Positions 12,129 to 22,716 of a stretch of DNA of 64,000 nt are shown piece by piece. Source of the stretch: Utricularia gibba (lineage: Eukaryota > Streptophyta > Magnoliopsida > Lamiales > Lentibulariaceae). The stretch covers positions 186,001 to 250,000 of the forward strand of contig CM007992.1 of NCBI GenBank assembly GCA_002189035.1, given 5' to 3'. The number at the start of each line of letters is the position of its first letter. Positions within the stretch are counted from its first letter, which is position 1. Under the pieces are notes generated by a model. It saw only the letters and a program-made list of their open reading frames with translations, ran no database searches and was not told the DNA's origin. The position numbers were made by a program, and so were the translations under genes.

Positions 12129-12881
12129 AAAGAGGGCGTCTCAAACATCATCAAAAGAAAAGAGGCTTTCGTAGTTTCAGTTCTGATTCAGTTTCCGCTC
12201 TCCATGCACCGTAGTTGTAGTCCAGGTTTGAGATAAGAGAAATATCAAACGTCCAGGCCTCTTAAGAGAAGAGGGAAGGCATAAAGCTCGTATTGATCCA
12301 CTGCCTGGACGTTTGATTTTTCACTCTTTGGGTTTACCATCGCTCTGTAACGAGTATTATAATGTGAAAAGGGACTGGATTCTGAAGAAACTAAGGTTGC
12401 AACTCGACTCCTGCAATTTCCCTCACGATGAACCAATCCTGATCTTTTAAGATTTTGTCATAACGTGACAAGGGATAACCCAAGAGATCATCTGGTAAAA
12501 ACACACGATGATTTTTTCTGATACCCGCGAGTTTGAGTGAGATTGCCCAGGAATAAATAGCAGGCAGGAAAAGAAGGCCTGATTTTGTTGCAAGTTGGGA
12601 GCTTTCTGACGTATTCTTGTGATCCGTTCGTATCGTAGTTTCGTAACCGCCCACGTTTAGTTAATCCTGGGAGAAACGAGGAGCTGTCCGTTCCACGTCC
12701 ACACGTGTCAACCCACGTGTACAGCAGATGAGAGAGTGGTAGAGTCAATGAATCATGCGAAGTAAAACTTCCAGGAACCTCACGGGAAGCATCCTGGAAA
12801 CATGCTACAAACAATCTCAGCAACTTCCCTTCTTCTTCCTTCTCCTCCATCTTTATATTACAAACATCCCTGTTTTTTGAT
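12129..12881. other. Intergenic region downstream of KANADI
   Basis: It contains an inverted repeat (listed separately) that may lie in the KANADI 3' UTR, then the upstream region of the next gene. Overlapping minus-strand open frames (12245-12850) show no recognisable domain and are not called. Confidence 0.5.
12244..12317. repeat. Perfect 15-bp inverted repeat (hairpin) 3' of KANADI
   Basis: The arm ATCAAACGTCCAGGC at 12244-12258 is exactly complementary to GCCTGGACGTTTGAT at 12303-12317. The 44-base loop contains the palindrome CTCTTAAGAG. It begins about 115 bases after the KANADI stop codon, so it may be transcribed in the 3' UTR. It does not match a miRNA I know. Confidence 0.8.
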
Positions 12882-13310
12882 ATGATAAGGATTCATGGCT
12901 GGTCTCAGTTCTTGCAAGAAACACCCAAGACACACGCAATCACCGGGATCTGCTCCCTTTGTCTCTGCGAGAAGCTCACCCAGTTGACGACAGCGAGCTC
13001 CAAGGGTAAGGAAGATTACTCCCCGAATCATTCTTCGTCCAGTTCTTCACCTTCTTCTCTGAGTTCATCCACCGCGTCGTCGTACGCGTCCCCCCACTGC
13101 GTGATAGGGGGAAAGTCTATTAGGGTTTTCGTTAACAGAAGTCACCGTATACTCGAGAAGAGCAGATCCATGGCGTTTGGGTCTGGGAGAAGAGGTGACG
13201 ACGCGAAAAGCGATGATACAAAGAATGGGTTTTTGTCCAAGCTGGTGCTCAGGAGAAATAAACGGCCGCTGATGCATTCGAGGAGTATAAGGGCAACAGG
13301 GATCAACTAG
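12882..13310 (+). CDS. Small Ser-rich protein with a CxLCLCEKL motif, function unknown
   Basis: This is a single open frame of 142 codons. The N-terminus reads GWSQFLQETPKTH, followed by ITGICSLCLCEKLTQL, a Cys-containing motif reminiscent of the start of OCTOPUS-like (DUF740) and related small plant proteins. A Ser-rich stretch (about residues 50-68) follows. The basic C-terminal part contains KNGFLSKLVLRRNKRPLMHSRS. It has no signal peptide or membrane segment. The motif order and biased composition suggest a real plant protein, but I cannot name it, and the start at 12882 is the first usable ATG. No introns are needed. Confidence 0.6.
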   Translation: MIRIHGWSQFLQETPKTHAITGICSLCLCEKLTQLTTASSKGKEDYSPNHSSSSSSPSSLSSSTASSYASPHCVIGGKSIRVFVNRSHRILEKSRSMAFGSGRRGDDAKSDDTKNGFLSKLVLRRNKRPLMHSRSIRATGIN

Positions 13311-13565
13311 ACAACATTATCCAATCTCAGAATTGCTTCCCTTGTGGATGAAGATGAAGTCCCAATGAAGCATCACACAGTCAAGGTTTTCTTGACGCTT
13401 CTCGATAAAATCACAGTTGTAATAACCATCGTTGGTGATTGTAAATTCAGGACACACCCATCGTACTCCGTTACCGATCATCCAAACCGAGGGATGGATT
13501 GCTGGTTGAACTTTGTAAGAAATCCCTAGAGATCATCTATTTTTAAGTTGGGTTGAATAGTCAAA

Positions 13566-13590
13566 ACCATGGTTAGCTGGTAACCATGGT
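13566..13590. repeat. 10-bp inverted repeat built on ACCATGGTTA
   Basis: ACCATGGTTA (13566-13575) and TAACCATGGT (13581-13590) are perfect inverted copies around a 5-base loop. A further copy of ACCATGGTTA starts near 13618. This short palindromic cluster has no evident function. Confidence 0.6.
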
Positions 13591-14216
13591 CGATGAATAC
13601 TTAAACCACCCAGACCAACCATGGTTAGATAGTTTAAATATCAAATATATCACTGGCGATATTTTTAAGGAAACGGTCTACGAAAGACAGTTTGGCAGAA
13701 CATTCTCAGCTTGCGACAGATCAGAAGTCATATGATTACATAAATAGTAATATTCTTCATTTTTTAATATTCGAAAATCCACGCCAGCAAATTACTTTTC
13801 ATTTGCGTAGAGAAAACATTATTTAAATTTCCAACCCACATAGCACGTTGCTTTAAAATCGGATTTCATATAAAGTATTTTTGAATTTTTTTACAATATT
13901 TGTACAAAAAAAATGATCTTATTATAATAGTACAATTTGATCGTTTGATTTTAAGACAAATGCGCACGCAGCAGTACTCAAAGATCCGTGTCGTCAACAT
14001 TCGCCGCAGAGTAGTTCACGAAGTCAAGTTAGGAACTTGTGCCATGTACAGTCAAAAAGCTTGAACTTTGCACGCAGAGAGCTTGGAATGTTTGATACCC
14101 ACAAAGCTATTTCAGTCCGGGTGGTGGTAGCCTTGTACTCAAAGAAGTAGATGGAGACTACTCCGCCGCCAGCCGGAAATTTTGTAATCAGCGGCCACTC
14201 TGAATTGGTTGGAAAC

Positions 14217-14418
14217 TGGGCCTGGTTCTACGCCGTCCTCTTAGAGGGCCCGTCCGCACTTAACGAAGAAGCCTTGGCCCGTGAAGCCCACTTTGGGTGG
14301 CGCACCGGTCAGGTTCAAGGACTTGGCCCGTGGGTTGAGAATACTTCGGTGCAAAATGTAGTTGTACGCACACAAGCCTTGGCCCATCCTAATCTACTCC
14401 ACGTCACTTGCCGGCCCA
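14217..14418. promoter_or_regulatory. Site II element cluster upstream of COX11
   Basis: TGGGCC at 14217, AGCCCA at 14285, GGCCCA at 14391 and GGCCCA at 14413 lie 330-530 bases before the COX11 ATG. Site II elements are known in plant promoters of genes for cytochrome c and other respiratory-chain components, which fits this mitochondrial gene. Binding is inferred. Confidence 0.5.
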
Positions 14419-14746
14419 CTAATTTGTCGTCGTTGACAGCATCTCCGTCTGCGTTTCCAGTACTTGCGTAAACCCAGAGAGAGATGCGATTTCATCTTCA
14501 AAACGAATAGGCTGTGATCAACCGTGGGTAGCGATAGTTTCTGGGAACGTATGCTTCATTCAAGAAAAGGGGGACCGTTATTGGCGACCAAAATATGGGG
14601 AAATGGACAAGTTCTGGGCGAATTGATTTGTAATTTCAGAGCTTTCGGCGGGATAATTCTTCCGATGTTGAGATTTTCCGGAAAGGAACTGTAATTGAGT
14701 GGTGGAACTCGTTTTTGAAGCTGCTAAGGCGATTGTATTGTTCGCT

Positions 14747-16154
14747 ATGTCATTTTCCCGGTGTTCTAGAGGAGTCCTCCTTTTGCGTTCAGCAGCTGAT
14801 GCCCGTTATCACCATATTTTCTCGTCAAGGTATGTGCATTTTAAGATATTGGATTATTCTGTGTAAATTTTCTCTGCGTATGGGTTTTCTCACCACGGCG
14901 TTTGCTTGAAACTGCGGGTTCAAGATATGTGAATGGGAGAGATTTGGGAGTCGGCTATCGGGGTTTTTTCCGGACACCTGGATATAAGTTGAGTGGTAAA
15001 TTTGAAAGGCCATGTTCTGCCAGTGCTGCACAGCAATATTCAACTCTTGCTGCTGCTGACAAGAAATCAAAGAAGATGCTATTGTACTTGACAGGGGTGG
15101 CTGTTGCTATGGTGGGAGCTAGTTATGCTGCAGTTCCCCTGTATCGGAGATTCTGCCAGGCTACCGGTTATGGTGGTACAGTTACACGCCGAGAGGTGGG
15201 ATTGTTTTGCTTGATTTCAACTACGTTTTTCCTTGTTCGTTTATGGCATAACGATCAAATTACTCGAATTCCAGAGTGTTGAACAAAAGATAGCTCGCCA
15301 TGCGAAAGATGGTACAGTAACATCGAGGTCTGACTCTGATTTTAGTTCTTCTCTGTGGGTTGTAAATGGCTACCCTCTCAGCATACTCTGATATATTAGA
15401 GAATGATCTGATATGCTTGTAGGGAGATTGTAGTGCAGTTCAATGCTGATGTGGCTGATGGGATGCCATGGAAGTTTACTCCTACACAAAGAGAGGTTCT
15501 ATTTTTTTTGTTTTCATGTTCACGAACATGAAAAGTTATCGGTACCGCTGCAGGATCCTGACTTCGGTTGCAATATGTGCAATTGCAGGTCAGAGTTAAG
15601 CCAGGTGAGAGTGCACTCGCATTCTACACTGCTGAAAACAGAAGTTCAACTCCCATAACTGGAATGTCTACATATAATGTGACTCCCATGAAGGTAGGCG
15701 CATCATAACTATACCGGATGCATCCCACATAGTAATATTATGTGCTTGTCTACCCAGTATGTTTTTCTCACTTGGTACTGAACAAAGATGGGCATTTTTT
15801 GTTCTCTGAAGCGTCTTCGATCATTGAATCAACTTGTTTGGAAGCCCTTTTTCAGATGCTATTTCTTCTTTCAATTTTTAGGCAGCTGTGTACTTCAACA
15901 AAATCCAATGCTTTTGCTTTGAGGAACAAAGACTTCTTCCCGGGGAGCAGATTGACATGCCAGTGAGTTGCACATGATCCTCTTTCTGACATTCTTTTGC
16001 CCTTATGCTGATGGGATCATTAACCAGAATAACTCACATCCATCTGTAGGTGTTCTTCTACATCGATCCTGAGTTTGAAACAGACCCCAAAATGGACGGG
16101 ATCAACGACTTGATCCTCTCGTACACTTTTTTCAAGGTTTCCGAAGAAAAGTAG
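14747..16154 (+). CDS. COX11: Cytochrome c oxidase assembly protein COX11
   Basis: COX11 is a copper chaperone of the mitochondrial inner membrane that delivers copper to the CuB site of COX1. I infer seven exons: 14747-14829, 14925-15195, 15275-15327, 15423-15495, 15589-15693, 15882-15962 and 16050-16154, giving 256 residues with all phases consistent. The N-terminal part is rich in Arg and Ser, as in a mitochondrial presequence. A transmembrane segment ([20 protein letters not shown]) precedes [15 protein letters not shown]. The globular domain contains the copper motif CFCFEEQ (Cys205 and Cys207) and ends with [14 protein letters not shown] and LSYTFFKV. It is slightly shorter than the Arabidopsis protein, the difference lying in the presequence. 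The gene is intact. Confidence 0.95.
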
Positions 16155-16660
16155 ATTCTGTCTTCACTGGAATCTTCACCGCATTCACTTCTTAGAAGAC
16201 CAGAGGTCTGTCTGCTTCCGTTTCTACTCACAAAACTGATCTCTATAGGCTCTTCTGGAGAATAAGAATAACCAGGCAACAGCGTATGTCTGATCACAAT
16301 CCTTTCGCTCGTTCTTCTGGCTTTCTTCGCCTCATTCATTACTGCTGCACAGATATTTCATCCAAGCATTTGCTTCCCTTTTACTACAGAAAGATGACCT
16401 GAACCCAGCAACTCATTATGTAAGAAATGAATGAGAATGGTTTACAGGAACATTCTAAAGGGCCTGGAAGGGGGCAGAGGAGGTGAAATGTAAAGCGCGT
16501 TATGCCAGATGCGATATATGATATTTATTTGAAAACGTTAGTTAATTTTATTACGAGAATTAGGGTATATAAATTTTAAATTAGGGCTTCTATTCACTGT
16601 TCATGTTCTGGATTGCCCCCAATTCCTCCGGAAACTGAGATCCCCGACGCCGGATTCAAA
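16155..16660. other. COX11 3' flank and eL39 promoter
   Basis: No further gene is seen. The right end holds the TATA box and short leader of the eL39 gene. A minus-strand open frame overlapping the end of COX11 is a shadow. Confidence 0.55.
16566..16573 (+). promoter_or_regulatory. TATA box of the eL39 gene
   Basis: TATATAAA lies 95 bases before the ATG at 16661 and is followed by a pyrimidine-flanked TTAGGGCTTC sequence, as in many ribosomal protein gene leaders. The assignment is positional. Confidence 0.5.
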
Positions 16661-16899
16661 ATGGTACTTCACTTTCTCTTGTTTCCGTTACTGGTTTGAG
16701 GCGCTAGAAACGATATCCGATGTGTAAAAATTCGTGAATTTTCCAGCCGTCGCACAAGACGTTCATGATAAAGAAGAAGCTTGCGAAGAAGCAGAGACAG
16801 AATAGGCCGATCCCGTACTGGATACGCATGAGAACCGGAAACACAATCAGGTACAACGCTAAGCGCCGACACTGGCGCCGGACCAAGCTAGGTTTCTAA
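16661..16899 (+). CDS. RPL39: 60S ribosomal protein eL39 (L39)
   Basis: This small basic protein of the large ribosomal subunit lines the peptide exit tunnel. Exon 1 contributes only the ATG (16661-16663), directly followed by a GT donor. Exon 2 (16747-16899) starts after TTTTCCAG and encodes the remaining 50 residues: [16 protein letters not shown], the conserved [20 protein letters not shown] and the C-terminus [11 protein letters not shown]. The 51-residue length is exactly that of the eukaryotic family. It is intact and too short to appear as a conventional long open frame. Confidence 0.96.
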
Positions 16900-17703
16900 A
16901 TGGACATGACTTTAATCGGGTACTCTGTTCTCTGTGCTTCTTTTCCGGTTCGGATCGTGTTAGATTCCGTTTAGGGAATGCGCTATAAGACATCTTGTTT
17001 TGTTTCAATTCCTACTTTGGAAATTCGGTATCTTTTGCCTGCTATGTTTTGCTTCGGCTGTGTTTGCATCAGAGTCCACCACTGTCACTAGGAGTTTGGA
17101 GTTGCCTCTGTAGAATTGTTGAAACTGAGACCCCCCAGTGTTTCCCCTGCGCATGGGAAATGCCCTCGGGTGCGCACAGATTTGTGTACTGTTTGTTCGC
17201 CAGTATTGAAAATTACGGTCCCAACAGCCTTTGCATCTTAGAGCAGCAAAAGCAACAAGTAACTCAGTTACGTTTTGCTTCAGAGTACTTCAGACCATGA
17301 AGGAAGAAGAAATCCCAACCCTCAAACAGGAAATGAGCCTACAAGCTCCACTCATTCCTACTTCTGGCCGGCCATTGTTACCACAAAGGTGTGCTCTTCT
17401 AGGGGTCAGATCCCCTACCCGGTAAACAGTGACATCGAGTGAGTTTGCAGGTAGGGGATCTGGATGACCCGATTCTCAGACTTAGATTCATGACCAAGAG
17501 GTTGATCTGAGTAGCAATTGGGCCACATTATATTCCCACAGGTGCAGTGCCTCTGTTTGGGCATGGGCTTGCAAATGCAGGCAACCCATGTGCTTGTACG
17601 TTGTAACAGTGCATGCACGTATTCCTTGGAAAGCGGCTCTTCTTCAACCGCCGGTGCACGTATATGGGGAGATGGGGTTTCAAGTTTGATCAGGAGACTG
17701 AAG
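16900..17703. other. Intergenic region between eL39 and the ubiquitin-like gene
   Basis: No gene is recognisable. A 13-bp inverted repeat lies at 17407-17462 (CAGATCCCCTACC and its exact complement). The region probably contains the 5' leader of the next gene. Confidence 0.5.
17407..17462. repeat. 13-bp perfect inverted repeat
   Basis: CAGATCCCCTACC at 17407-17419 is repeated as its exact reverse complement at 17450-17462 with a 30-base loop. It lies about 240 bases before the ATG of the ubiquitin-like gene and could fold in its leader. Confidence 0.65.
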
Positions 17704-18471
17704 ATGGACATCAATTTTCTTCCGAATCAGGGAGAAGCCTTCTGCATCGAAGTGGGTTTTTTTGATACGGTTCTGGAGATCAAGCAGAAGGTCGAAAGAT
17801 ACAGAGAAATCCCAGTTTCCGACCAGAAGCTGATCTTCAACGGCGATGTTCTTTCCGATGACCTCAACATCCACGACTCTGAAATCCTCAACCGCTCCAC
17901 GATCTATTTACACCTCCCCTGCGAAGAAGCGGTTGACAAGATTCATCTCGTGGTGAAAATGCCGCCGCCGAAGGCGGCCATCAACGTCGAGATGAACACC
18001 GAGGACACGATTCACAAGCTCAAGGAGAAAATCCAAGAAATGGAAGGAATCCCAATGGCCAGACTCGTTTTCAATTCGAACGGAGTCGAATTGTGCGACC
18101 ATAAAACTCTGCAGGAATGCGAAGTTGGCGAAAATGGGGTGATTGATGTTGGGGTGAGATCCGCTCCGGCGACGGCGTCATCACGATCATCTTCAGGGAG
18201 CGCGAGTAGCGGCGGATCGAAGAAGATGCTGAAGATCATGGTGGTGACCAATGCCGGCGGCGAGAAAACTCCGGTGGAAGTGTGTTATACCGAGACCATT
18301 GGCGAATTGAGAAAGAAGCTGGAGAAGATGGAGCTGGATCTTCCCAAGGAAGGCTACTTTTTCATATACAAGCAGAATGTTATGGACGACGACAGGTCTT
18401 TCAGGTGGCACCGCGTCGGCCAGGGAGATTCCATTGAAGTCTTCTGTGGAACTGTTTCCGGTGGCTCCTGA
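17704..18471 (+). CDS. Protein with three ubiquitin-like domains
   Basis: This intronless gene encodes 255 residues made of three ubiquitin-fold units. Unit 1 (about residues 1-76) has FFDTVLEIKQKVERYREIPV and QKLIFNGDVL. Unit 2 (about 80-155) has DTIHKLKEKIQEMEGIPMARLVF. Unit 3 (about 178-255) has TETIGELRKKLEKM and ends in VFCGTVSGGS. Ser/Gly-rich linkers separate units 2 and 3. No unit ends in a processed Gly-Gly, so these are likely non-conjugated ubiquitin-like domains that bind other proteins. A related plant-specific family exists in Arabidopsis. I start at MDINFLPNQG because it begins the first ubiquitin fold; the in-frame extension up to 17518 has no family resemblance. The gene is intact. 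Confidence 0.85.
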   Translation: MDINFLPNQGEAFCIEVGFFDTVLEIKQKVERYREIPVSDQKLIFNGDVLSDDLNIHDSEILNRSTIYLHLPCEEAVDKIHLVVKMPPPKAAINVEMNTEDTIHKLKEKIQEMEGIPMARLVFNSNGVELCDHKTLQECEVGENGVIDVGVRSAPATASSRSSSGSASSGGSKKMLKIMVVTNAGGEKTPVEVCYTETIGELRKKLEKMELDLPKEGYFFIYKQNVMDDDRSFRWHRVGQGDSIEVFCGTVSGGS

Positions 18472-19693
18472 TCAGAAAGATTTTACATTATTTTTCCAAT
18501 TTTTTTATTTGAAAAAAGTTAATTCCGTACAACAATCCAAATGGTCAACGATACTGGGCCTTATCTTCTCCGTTCTGGCCCATTTGTAACCCATGATACT
18601 GTAAGAGCCCATCTTCAGCTTAGAGCCTTTCTTCAGTAGCAGCACTTGAACTCGACGGAGCTATCCGGCGAAGGTCGATGTCGCGTACGCGAGGAATGCT
18701 CACTTGGGCTATAGGCTATCGCCAACCTGCTGGATCAGTTGGAACCCGCTGCTCAACTTGTTTCTCCTTCTGCTATTCATTCAAGCACATGGAATTGGAA
18801 CAAAATCAATTGGCGCCTCATCCCGAATTCTAATTCCGGCAATCTGGCACACTGGTTTTCCCTGTCCTCTACTAAAGGAGCTCCATTTTGCACGGTGGAA
18901 CTTTTGTAACGCGTCGCATACCATTTTCGTACCCGACATCAAGAACAACCACGATTTGGATAACCAGTGAGGGACTGTAATTACATTGAAAAGAAATAGC
19001 TATAGATGTCGACCGTCATTAGTGTTTTTTGACTTTGCAATCCTCTGAACGATGATGCTATATGTTGTGCTGGCGTAGCTGAGTTGAACAATACTCTAAG
19101 TAAAAACTATGTTCCGAGTTTTTCCAGTCAAAAGAAAGCACCACAGTGAATGGCAGGAGGAGGGACACGAGTCACTTTTGTAAACGTATCTTAGTAAAAC
19201 AGGAGAAAAAGTGCAAAGTGGGTAGTTGTCATAGACCAACCAAAGGCCACTGCGTGGCGTTGCTGGCTATCCTGATAAACATTTGCCCAGCAATTTTCGA
19301 TTTCACTTGCCCAATAGCAGTATCAGATTGGTGCTGATTCTGTATTCCAACGTAGGTTCCTTCAACGAATCCCAGGTGGGTAATTTTGTGTTCATGAGAA
19401 ATTTCGTTTTTATTTTCTGCTCAAAGGAAAAAAGGTGAGATTTGGAACTTTTCGCGATTCATTTTTGTTGGGTAAAGTGAGTTGTGGGTGCTCATTCATC
19501 CCTTGTTGCTTCGGGATCTGATTTTGGTGGGTGCTGTCTTGATTTCCCGTCTGTTGCAGGAATGGGTATTTCGCTTTACAGCGCTTTATAAAGAGTTTGG
19601 CGAGAATTAAAGCAACTTTTGCAACCTTAACTTCATTTTCAGTGTGAAACTTTTGACACCATCAATTTCAGAAGGTTTTTCTCTTTGCCAAGT
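18472..19693. other. Intergenic region upstream of phytoene synthase
   Basis: No gene is recognised. TGGGCC/GGCCCA site II-like elements occur near 18555-18610. A weak TATA-like TTTATAAAG lies near 19585, about 100 bases before the phytoene synthase ATG. Confidence 0.5.
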
Positions 19694-21424
19694 ATGCCTG
19701 GTTCTGTGCTGTGGCTGGTGACTTCTTGTCCTGAATTCTCAACCGGATATGGCTTCTTGGATTCGATTAGAGAATGTAAACGAATAAAAAGGTGCAGAAA
19801 TTCTATCTTGGATGACAGCATCAGCACCAGCAAGCATCCTATGCATGCTAAACTGAGATATTCCTCACAAGAGAGTTCAAGACTGGACAGATTCTCTCCT
19901 GCATCGAGCATGGCCGCTAGTTCAGCTGGTGAAATCGCCTTAACATCGGAGCAAAAAGTCTATGATGTGGTTCTGAAGCAAGCTGCTCTGGTTAACAGAA
20001 AGTTCAGATCCAATAATCTTGTCCTTTCTGGATCCACCAGTCTGCTGAACGAAGCTTATGATCGTTGTGGGGAAGTTTGTGCAGAGTATGCCAAGACTTT
20101 CTATCTCGGTTAGGCCTTGTTCAATCTTACCCCAAGTGACCCTTCACTGTCATTAGCTTTATGCATGATCTGTATTCTTGTTTGTGCCAGGAACTCTTTT
20201 GATGACCCTTGAAAGGAAAAGAGCTATCTGGGCAATATATGGTAAAGTTACGAAATCAAAAGTAGTTTCTGATGAGAAAGACAGGCACTTCACTTGCCTG
20301 CCTATTCACACACACAAATGAGATACATGATTGAACTCAGGCTGTGCTTTCTGTGTTGTTGTTCTTGCTAAAAGTCTGGTGCCGGAGAACCGATGAGCTT
20401 GTGGATGGACCAAATGCATCTCACATTACTCCGGCAGCATTGGACCGGTGGGAGGCGCGCCTTGAAGATATTTTCCGAGGGCGTCCCTTCGACATGCTTG
20501 ATGCTGCTTTAGCTGATACAGTTTCCAAGTTCCCTGTTGATATCCAGGTTACAATTTGCATTGAGTGAACAAGATGCTTCTTTCCCTGTCATTAGCTCCA
20601 TTTCTTTCACTGATATATATACTTGCCGTCACCACAGCCATTCAGGGATATGATTGAAGGAATGAGGATGGACCTCAGGAAAACCAGGTATAGAACCTTC
20701 GATGAGTTGTACCTGTACTGCTACTATGTTGCCGGCACCGTCGGGTTGATGAGCGTGCCGGTAATGGGAATAGCGCCGGAGTCGCAAGCTACGACGGAGA
20801 GTGTCTACCACGCAGCGCTTTCATTAGGCCTAGCAAATCAGCTCACCAACATACTTCGAGATGTTGGAGAAGAGTGAGTACAAACATGAGCACTAGAATT
20901 GCTTTCCCTTGTCTTCAAAGAAGGTGAGATTTTGCTGCTGTTTTCCATGATCTAGTGCCGGACGGGGACGAATATACCTCCCTCAGGATGAGTTAGCGCA
21001 GGCGGGGCTCTGCGAAGATGACGTATTCGCCGGAAAAGTAACTGATAAGTGGAGAAGTTTCATGAAGAAGCAGATTAAGAGAGCAAGGAAGTTCTTCGAT
21101 GATGCAGAGAATGGTGTCAGAGAACTCAGCTCCGCCAGCAGATGGCCGGTAAGCATTCTCCAACTCCATTGAATGTGAATCCCCGTTCCAACCAAGAACC
21201 AGTAGTTCTGTCCATCCAACCAACATACATCTCTCAATCCACAGGTGTGGGCGGCGCTGCTGCTGTACAGACAAATATTAGACGAGATTGAAGCTAATGA
21301 CTACAACAATTTCACGAAGAGGGCGTACGTTAGCAAGCCGAAGAAGGTTCTTGCTTTGCCCTTTGCATATGCCAAGTCTCTTGCCCCCCCATCCTCAAGA
21401 ACCTCTGCCTTCACCAAGGCTTGA
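19694..21424 (+). CDS. PSY: Phytoene synthase (plastid)
   Basis: Phytoene synthase condenses two geranylgeranyl diphosphates to 15-cis-phytoene, the first committed and rate-limiting step of carotenoid synthesis, in plastids. I infer six exons: 19694-20108, 20191-20241, 20375-20547, 20638-20873, 20956-21148 and 21245-21424, giving 415 residues, a normal size with the typical PSY exon pattern. The first 80 residues or so form a Ser-rich transit peptide ([20 protein letters not shown]). The active-site aspartates are visible in [11 protein letters not shown] (Asp162 and Asp166) and [14 protein letters not shown] (Asp288 and Asp292). Other landmarks are [15 protein letters not shown] and [19 protein letters not shown]. 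The gene is intact and followed 313 bases later by the GST gene on the same strand. Confidence 0.97.
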
Positions 21425-21737
21425 GTCTTTGATTAACATTGGAACAAACCTATTGATAAATCTGTGATTCGGGAGAGAAACCATGTAAATCCTAACAAAT
21501 GGAACAAAACTAATGATGCAAAATCTTGCAACCATAACCAAGAACTGTAGAGATGGGAACAGCTGAAGGGCGTCGGAGCCAAACAACACGTGCAGCAACC
21601 ACCGGAGAAGTGAAGCTACCTCAGTGAAGCTACCTCCTCATTTGTCACCACCCACCAGGGCGGTGACGATTTTCTATAAAAACGGCATCTTGGTGATCCT
21701 GAAAATTCGACAAAGATTCAATTGTTGAGAAACAAAA
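21425..21737 (+). promoter_or_regulatory. Short intergenic region with the GST promoter TATA box
   Basis: This 313-base gap holds the phytoene synthase 3' end and a good TATA box (TATAAAAA at 21675-21682), 56 bases before the GST ATG. No other feature is seen. Confidence 0.55.
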
Positions 21738-22519
21738 ATGGTTGTGAAAGTATACGGTCCACCATACTCAGCCTGTGCGCAGAGAGTGATAGCTTGTCTG
21801 CTGGAGCTGGAGATCGAATTCGAGCTGATTCCCGTTGATCTCCTGTCTGGGGAGCACAAGAAACCAGAGTTCTTACGCAGACAGGTTACCATTATATCAT
21901 CATAAACACCTTTTGATCAAATCCATTCAACTCCCTCTTGCTCTACAGCCATTCGGACAAGTTCCTGCCGTGGAGGATGGAGACTTCAAGCTTTTCGGTA
22001 ATGGACACCTCAACTTCATAGTGGTCATCATCATCATCATCATAACAATTGTCTTTCAATTCCGGTGAGCAGAATCGAGGGCGATAATCAGGTACTATGC
22101 TGCAAAATCCCTGCTGGAAAAAGCCTTATAGGCGAAACGTTGGAAGAGAAGGCACTTGTGGAACAATGGCTGGAAGTGGAGGTCAACAACTACAACACCT
22201 TGGTTTACGCACTGGTGCTGCAACTCCTAGTTCTGCCAAGGATGGGAAGGGTGGTGATGCCGGGATAATTGGGGAATCCAGGGACAAACTGGAGAAAGTA
22301 TTCGACGTGTACGAGGAACATCTATCGAAGAGCAAGTACCTGGCCGGTGACCACTTCACCATAGCTGATCTGAGCCACTTACCCAACACCAGGTTCCTGA
22401 TGGAGCTCGGCGGAATGGCAGAGTCGATCAAACGGCGAAGAAACCTGTATTCTTGGTGGATCAACATTTCCAGCCGTCCATCATGGAAGAAAGTGACGGA
22501 GCTCATTCCCAGGGATTGA
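21738..22519 (+). CDS. Phi-class glutathione S-transferase, two frame breaks
   Basis: Phi GSTs are plant-specific cytosolic enzymes that conjugate glutathione to electrophiles or act as flavonoid-binding proteins. I infer three exons, 21738-21884, 21949-21997 and 22073-22519, the usual phi structure. The N-terminal thioredoxin fold has VYGPPYSACAQRV, with the likely catalytic Ser11, and FGQVPAVEDGDFKLFESRAI. The helical domain has LEEKALVEQWLEVE, LSKSKYLAGDHFTIADLSHLP and SSRPSWKKV. Within exon 3 the frame breaks twice: at an A5 run (22118-22122), between RYYAAKSLLEK and LIGETLEEKAL, and at a GGG run (22244-22246), between LPRMG and GGDAGIIGESRDKLEK. Adding one base at each restores about 214 residues, the normal length. 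Intron 2 contains a (TCA)n repeat near 22025-22042. Confidence 0.87.
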
Positions 22520-22716
22520 TGTCTGTCTATGGTTGTTCTGTGTAGTTCTATCAGCAAGGTGAGCAATCAAGTGAGAGAAGACTCTTTCTTTATGCCATTC
22601 CAATAAAAAAACGTTCTTTTTTTAATATATATCTGTAGTAGCAATGAAATATACGTTCTCTAAGACACAATCTAGTGAGGTGAAAAAACATGAAGCAGTT
22701 TCTAAGTACAGAATGG

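Larger units (their letters stand above)
13311..14746. other. Intergenic region with the COX11 promoter
   Basis: The left part, near 13620-13960, is A+T-rich. The right part is G+C-richer and holds the site II cluster upstream of COX11. The open frame at 14151-14471 is probably an artefact of this promoter composition. Confidence 0.5.

Noticed and set aside
12244-12317. Hairpin as a known miRNA precursor
   Set aside because: Neither arm matches a conserved plant miRNA that I know, and the stem of 15 perfect pairs with a 44-base loop is not diagnostic.
14151-14471. Open frame of 106 codons upstream of COX11
   Set aside because: It overlaps the GGCCCA-rich promoter, has no recognisable domain and its composition follows the motifs.
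17518-17703. N-terminal extension of the ubiquitin-like protein
   Set aside because: The open extension looks like leader sequence and the first ubiquitin fold begins exactly at the ATG at 17704.
19694-22519. Phytoene synthase plus GST as a biosynthetic gene cluster
   Set aside because: The enzymes share no pathway; adjacency in a dense genome is expected by chance.
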